The translations under genes and the position numbers were made by a program. Source: Thermoleophilia bacterium (GTDB taxonomy: Bacteria; Actinomycetota; Thermoleophilia; RBG-16-64-13). From it: a stretch of DNA of 64,000 nt. The notes beneath the pieces were generated by a model, which did no database searches, was not told the DNA's origin, and worked only from the letters and a program-made list of their open reading frames with translations. Below are positions 62,067 to 64,000 of this stretch, piece after piece; positions within the stretch are counted from its first letter, which is position 1, and each line of letters starts with the position of its first letter. The stretch is from positions 244,443 through 308,442 of the forward strand of contig JAOAGT010000005.1 in NCBI GenBank assembly GCA_026415615.1. Direction: 5' to 3'.

Positions 62067-63482
62067 CTATACGAGAAGCCGAACCAGCTCCGTGATGTCG
62101 GCCAGATCGTCTAGTCTCGACACTCGCTCGATAACCTCATCCGCTCTGGCTTCGGAAATCGGATACCCAGCATGAGCAAGACAGCTCTTAAATTTCTTCA
62201 CCACATCTTCAAATGACAACGGACGCGACGGCGTCCCTGTGGGCTGATCGACCTGCTCGGTATAAACGGTCCCGCTCTTGGTGGTGACCGTAACCCGTGC
62301 TGGCTCAATTCCCACATCGCCGCGATCCAAGCTGTGGTCAACCTCCACCGTAGTCTTAGCCGTTATGTCGAGAATATCTGGGCTCTTGATGGCCTCGATG
62401 CTAAAGTCAGCCAGTGTTGCCCTGCGCCTAGCAAGCGCGGTCGCCACTCCCCAGATGATGCTGAACTGACTATCCACCGGGTTGGTCGGCCGCGACTTTG
62501 TCTCAAGAGGAGTAGCAAGTAGAAAGTATGTTCCCTGACCGCAATTAATGAGCACGCGTTCGATATCCTCCGGCCGGAGATTGTGCTTGGTAGCCACAGC
62601 CAGCCCCGCGTCGATAAATGCGTGCACGCCGCGGCAGCAAGGATAGGGCTTGATCGACACGTTCATGGTTTCAAAGCGCTCGCCAATCTCCGCAAGCAGT
62701 ATCTCCCTCGAGAAAGAGGCGCCGTGATACACGTGATACATGCCCGCGCGACCTTCGAGAATGTTCCGCGCTCCCGTAACTCCCCTCTTGGCCAGCAAAG
62801 CCGCCACGATGCCTCCGCGCACGGCAAAGCCGGGCCCTAAGCGCTTGGTAAGCACGCCGTCCTTCACTGCCTGGCCATTGCCAGCCGACTGGTGGTAACC
62901 GATTCCTATGGCGCTCGTAAGCCGGTCACTGTCAAGACCTAAGATGCGCCCAGCCACAGCAGCAGCCGCAAGAAACCCATAAATACTCGTAAGATGCCAC
63001 CCATATTTGTGGATGTTCTCACCCGGCCTGGTAGCCAGTCCCAGACGACAGATGAAGTCAGTGCCTAGAACAACACAAGTGATGAGCTCTTGTCCGCTTA
63101 TGCCCCCGACATATTCCCCCATCGCTAACGCGGTAGGGATCGCAACCACCCCAGGATGCATGATCGCATCCTCATGGACGTCATCAAAATCAAGAGCGTG
63201 TGCCATGGTGGCATTCAGCTGAGCGACATTCGGAGCAGGAGCCCTATCCCCGTAACGAATCACGGTGCTCTGCTCTGCTCCTCCCCACTCCCTAACCAAG
63301 TCCCGAAGCTCAGCAACGCCTGCCTCCGCGGACCCGCCGAGAGCGATCCCCAGAAAATCCAAAACTTGATTCTTTGTAGCCTCTACAACTTCCGTGGGAA
63401 GATCGCTAAAACGCACCTTGCAGAACTGCTCCACAAAGGGTTGGACTGCGTCGGGATACACTTCATCTGGGCTATAAAGCAT
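62067..63482 (-). CDS. MmgE/PrpD family dehydratase/isomerase
   Basis: A 471-residue member of the MmgE/PrpD (2-methylcitrate dehydratase) family, which includes cis-aconitate decarboxylase. Motifs are LPTEVVEATKNQVLDFLGIALGGS, NATMAHALDFDDVHEDAIMHPGVVAIPTALAMGEYVGG (family signature), YGWHLTSIYGFLAAAAVAGR and IKPYPCCRGVHAFIDAGLA. The reaction is likely dehydration or isomerisation of a hydroxy acid. I chose the ATG at 63482, with AAAGGG upstream; a GTG at 63533 lacks a site. It precedes the carboxylase-like operon and may be co-transcribed. Confidence 0.85.
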   Translation of the reverse strand: MLYSPDEVYPDAVQPFVEQFCKVRFSDLPTEVVEATKNQVLDFLGIALGGSAEAGVAELRDLVREWGGAEQSTVIRYGDRAPAPNVAQLNATMAHALDFDDVHEDAIMHPGVVAIPTALAMGEYVGGISGQELITCVVLGTDFICRLGLATRPGENIHKYGWHLTSIYGFLAAAAVAGRILGLDSDRLTSAIGIGYHQSAGNGQAVKDGVLTKRLGPGFAVRGGIVAALLAKRGVTGARNILEGRAGMYHVYHGASFSREILLAEIGERFETMNVSIKPYPCCRGVHAFIDAGLAVATKHNLRPEDIERVLINCGQGTYFLLATPLETKSRPTNPVDSQFSIIWGVATALARRRATLADFSIEAIKSPDILDITAKTTVEVDHSLDRGDVGIEPARVTVTTKSGTVYTEQVDQPTGTPSRPLSFEDVVKKFKSCLAHAGYPISEARADEVIERVSRLDDLADITELVRLLV

Positions 63483-63610
63483 CGTGTTTTTCCCTTTCCG
63501 GCCGGGGTAAGCTGCGAACTCTTCCTTGTTCACTCAACGGCATTAAGTTCAGTCTAGCTAAAACCTGTGTCATCATAGTTAGTGCTGCTATGCCCTGTCA
63601 AGAACTTTGG

Positions 63611-63655
63611 GAGGTGCGGGGCCGGAGACCAAAATGGTCTCCGGCCCCGCACCTC
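63611..63655 (-). terminator. Perfect 20-bp hairpin downstream of the right-edge gene
   Basis: Arms 63611-63630 (GAGGTGCGGGGCCGGAGACC) and 63636-63655 pair over all 20 bp with loop AAAAT. It lies 42 bp beyond the stop at 63698 of the molybdopterin oxidoreductase and upstream of the MmgE/PrpD gene, so it probably separates those transcripts. There is no obvious U-tract. Confidence 0.65.
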
Positions 63656-63697
63656 TTCCCGGACTACGCCCTCACCGAGAGCACGCCTTCTTCTCCT

Positions 63698-64000
63698 TTA
63701 GGCGCTCACGCTCCCACTCGACTCATCCTCCACCACCCACCCCGAAAGGGAGACCCCAGTAGCAGGGTCATAGTTGCGGGAGAAAGCTTCAGGGTAGGCT
63801 TGGCGTAGAGCAGCCATCTCTTCTTCGGTTACCTTAGCTACTTCCACCAGAAAGCTGCTTACCACCATGCCGGTGGCATGCTGGGAGGTTAGGTTATGGG
63901 GAGTGATGGTGTTAATAGCTCCACCCCGGTCTAGTTCCCCGGGAATGATGGGATCCCAGCGAGCCCCGTGGTCCATGTAGGCTACTCCGGGGCGTACTCT
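63698..64000 (-). CDS. C-terminal part of a molybdopterin oxidoreductase (partial)
   Basis: The last 100 codons of a larger gene that continues past the right edge; the frame stays open through the ATG at 63976 to the edge (RVRPGVAYMDHGARWDPIIPGELDRGGAINTITPHNLTSQHATGMVVSSFLVEV). This resembles the C-terminal cofactor-binding domain of bis-MGD molybdenum or tungsten enzymes such as transhydroxylases and thiosulfate/acetylene-type enzymes. HGARWDPI and SQHATG are typical. The catalytic part is outside the window, so the activity is unknown. The stop is TAA. Confidence 0.7.
   Translation of the reverse strand, partial: RVRPGVAYMDHGARWDPIIPGELDRGGAINTITPHNLTSQHATGMVVSSFLVEVAKVTEEEMAALRQAYPEAFSRNYDPATGVSLSGWVVEDESSGSVSA

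Noticed and set aside
1..64000. tRNA, rRNA, insertion sequences or prophage genes
   Set aside because: None was recognised in gaps or on either strand; spacer sequences suggest phages but no phage gene is present.

Overview
The window looks like a chromosomal segment of a moderately GC-rich, Gram-positive-type bacterium with a largely anaerobic, degradative metabolism. Three features point to Actinomycetota: two solute-binding lipoproteins whose lipobox cysteine is followed by long Thr/Ser/Pro linkers, strong purine-rich ribosome binding sites, and frequent GTG/TTG starts. Aldehyde:ferredoxin-oxidoreductase, glutamate-mutase-epsilon-like, UroD-like and DUF169 proteins suggest anaerobiosis. 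The lineage is an inference; there is no rRNA or other phylogenetic marker. No tRNA, rRNA, transposase or phage gene was recognised.

Layout. 1-6134 (minus): a complete branched-chain-amino-acid-type ABC operon (binding protein, LivH, LivM, LivG, LivF) followed by an NTF2-like protein and a frameshifted cupin cut by the window edge. 6507-13009: a DUF169 protein, two MFS exporters, an SDR dehydrogenase and a FAD oxidoreductase fused to a START-like domain. 13154-18010 (minus): a second complete Liv-type operon with another gene order. 18191-20847: a UroD-like protein divergent from an iron-type alcohol dehydrogenase. 21539-32452 (plus): a complete type I-C CRISPR-Cas locus (cas3-cas5c-cas8c-cas7-cas4-cas1-cas2) with a leader and a 50-repeat array. 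32617-36457 (minus): rhodanese, two tandem UspA proteins and a zinc alcohol dehydrogenase. 36608-46396: a second DUF169 protein, a three-subunit molybdenum hydroxylase with an unusual GltD-like insertion in its FAD subunit, a tandem cupin, XdhC, and a MobA-like/HD fusion. 46490-52114: a very large lipid-anchored surface protein and a SlyD-like prolyl isomerase. 52225-63482 (minus): ABM protein, orphan LivF, glutamate-mutase-E-like protein, aldehyde:ferredoxin oxidoreductase, SDR, a three-gene acetone-carboxylase/hydantoinase-like set and an MmgE/PrpD protein. 63698-64000: the C-terminus of a molybdopterin oxidoreductase.

How the genes fit together. Outside the CRISPR locus the window reads as an accessory catabolic region: uptake systems (two full Liv operons plus an orphan LivF) interleaved with dehydrogenases, carboxylase-like and molybdenum or tungsten enzymes, with small cupin, DUF169, NTF2 and ABM proteins around them. 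No substrate can be named from sequence. The most unusual items are the molybdenum hydroxylase FAD subunit split by an NADPH/FAD/Fe-S module, the AFOR/glutamate-mutase-E/LivF/ABM cluster, the lipoprotein that also has a C-terminal membrane anchor, and CRISPR spacers that carry ribosome-binding-site/start-codon junctions. Long perfect hairpins punctuate the operon ends.
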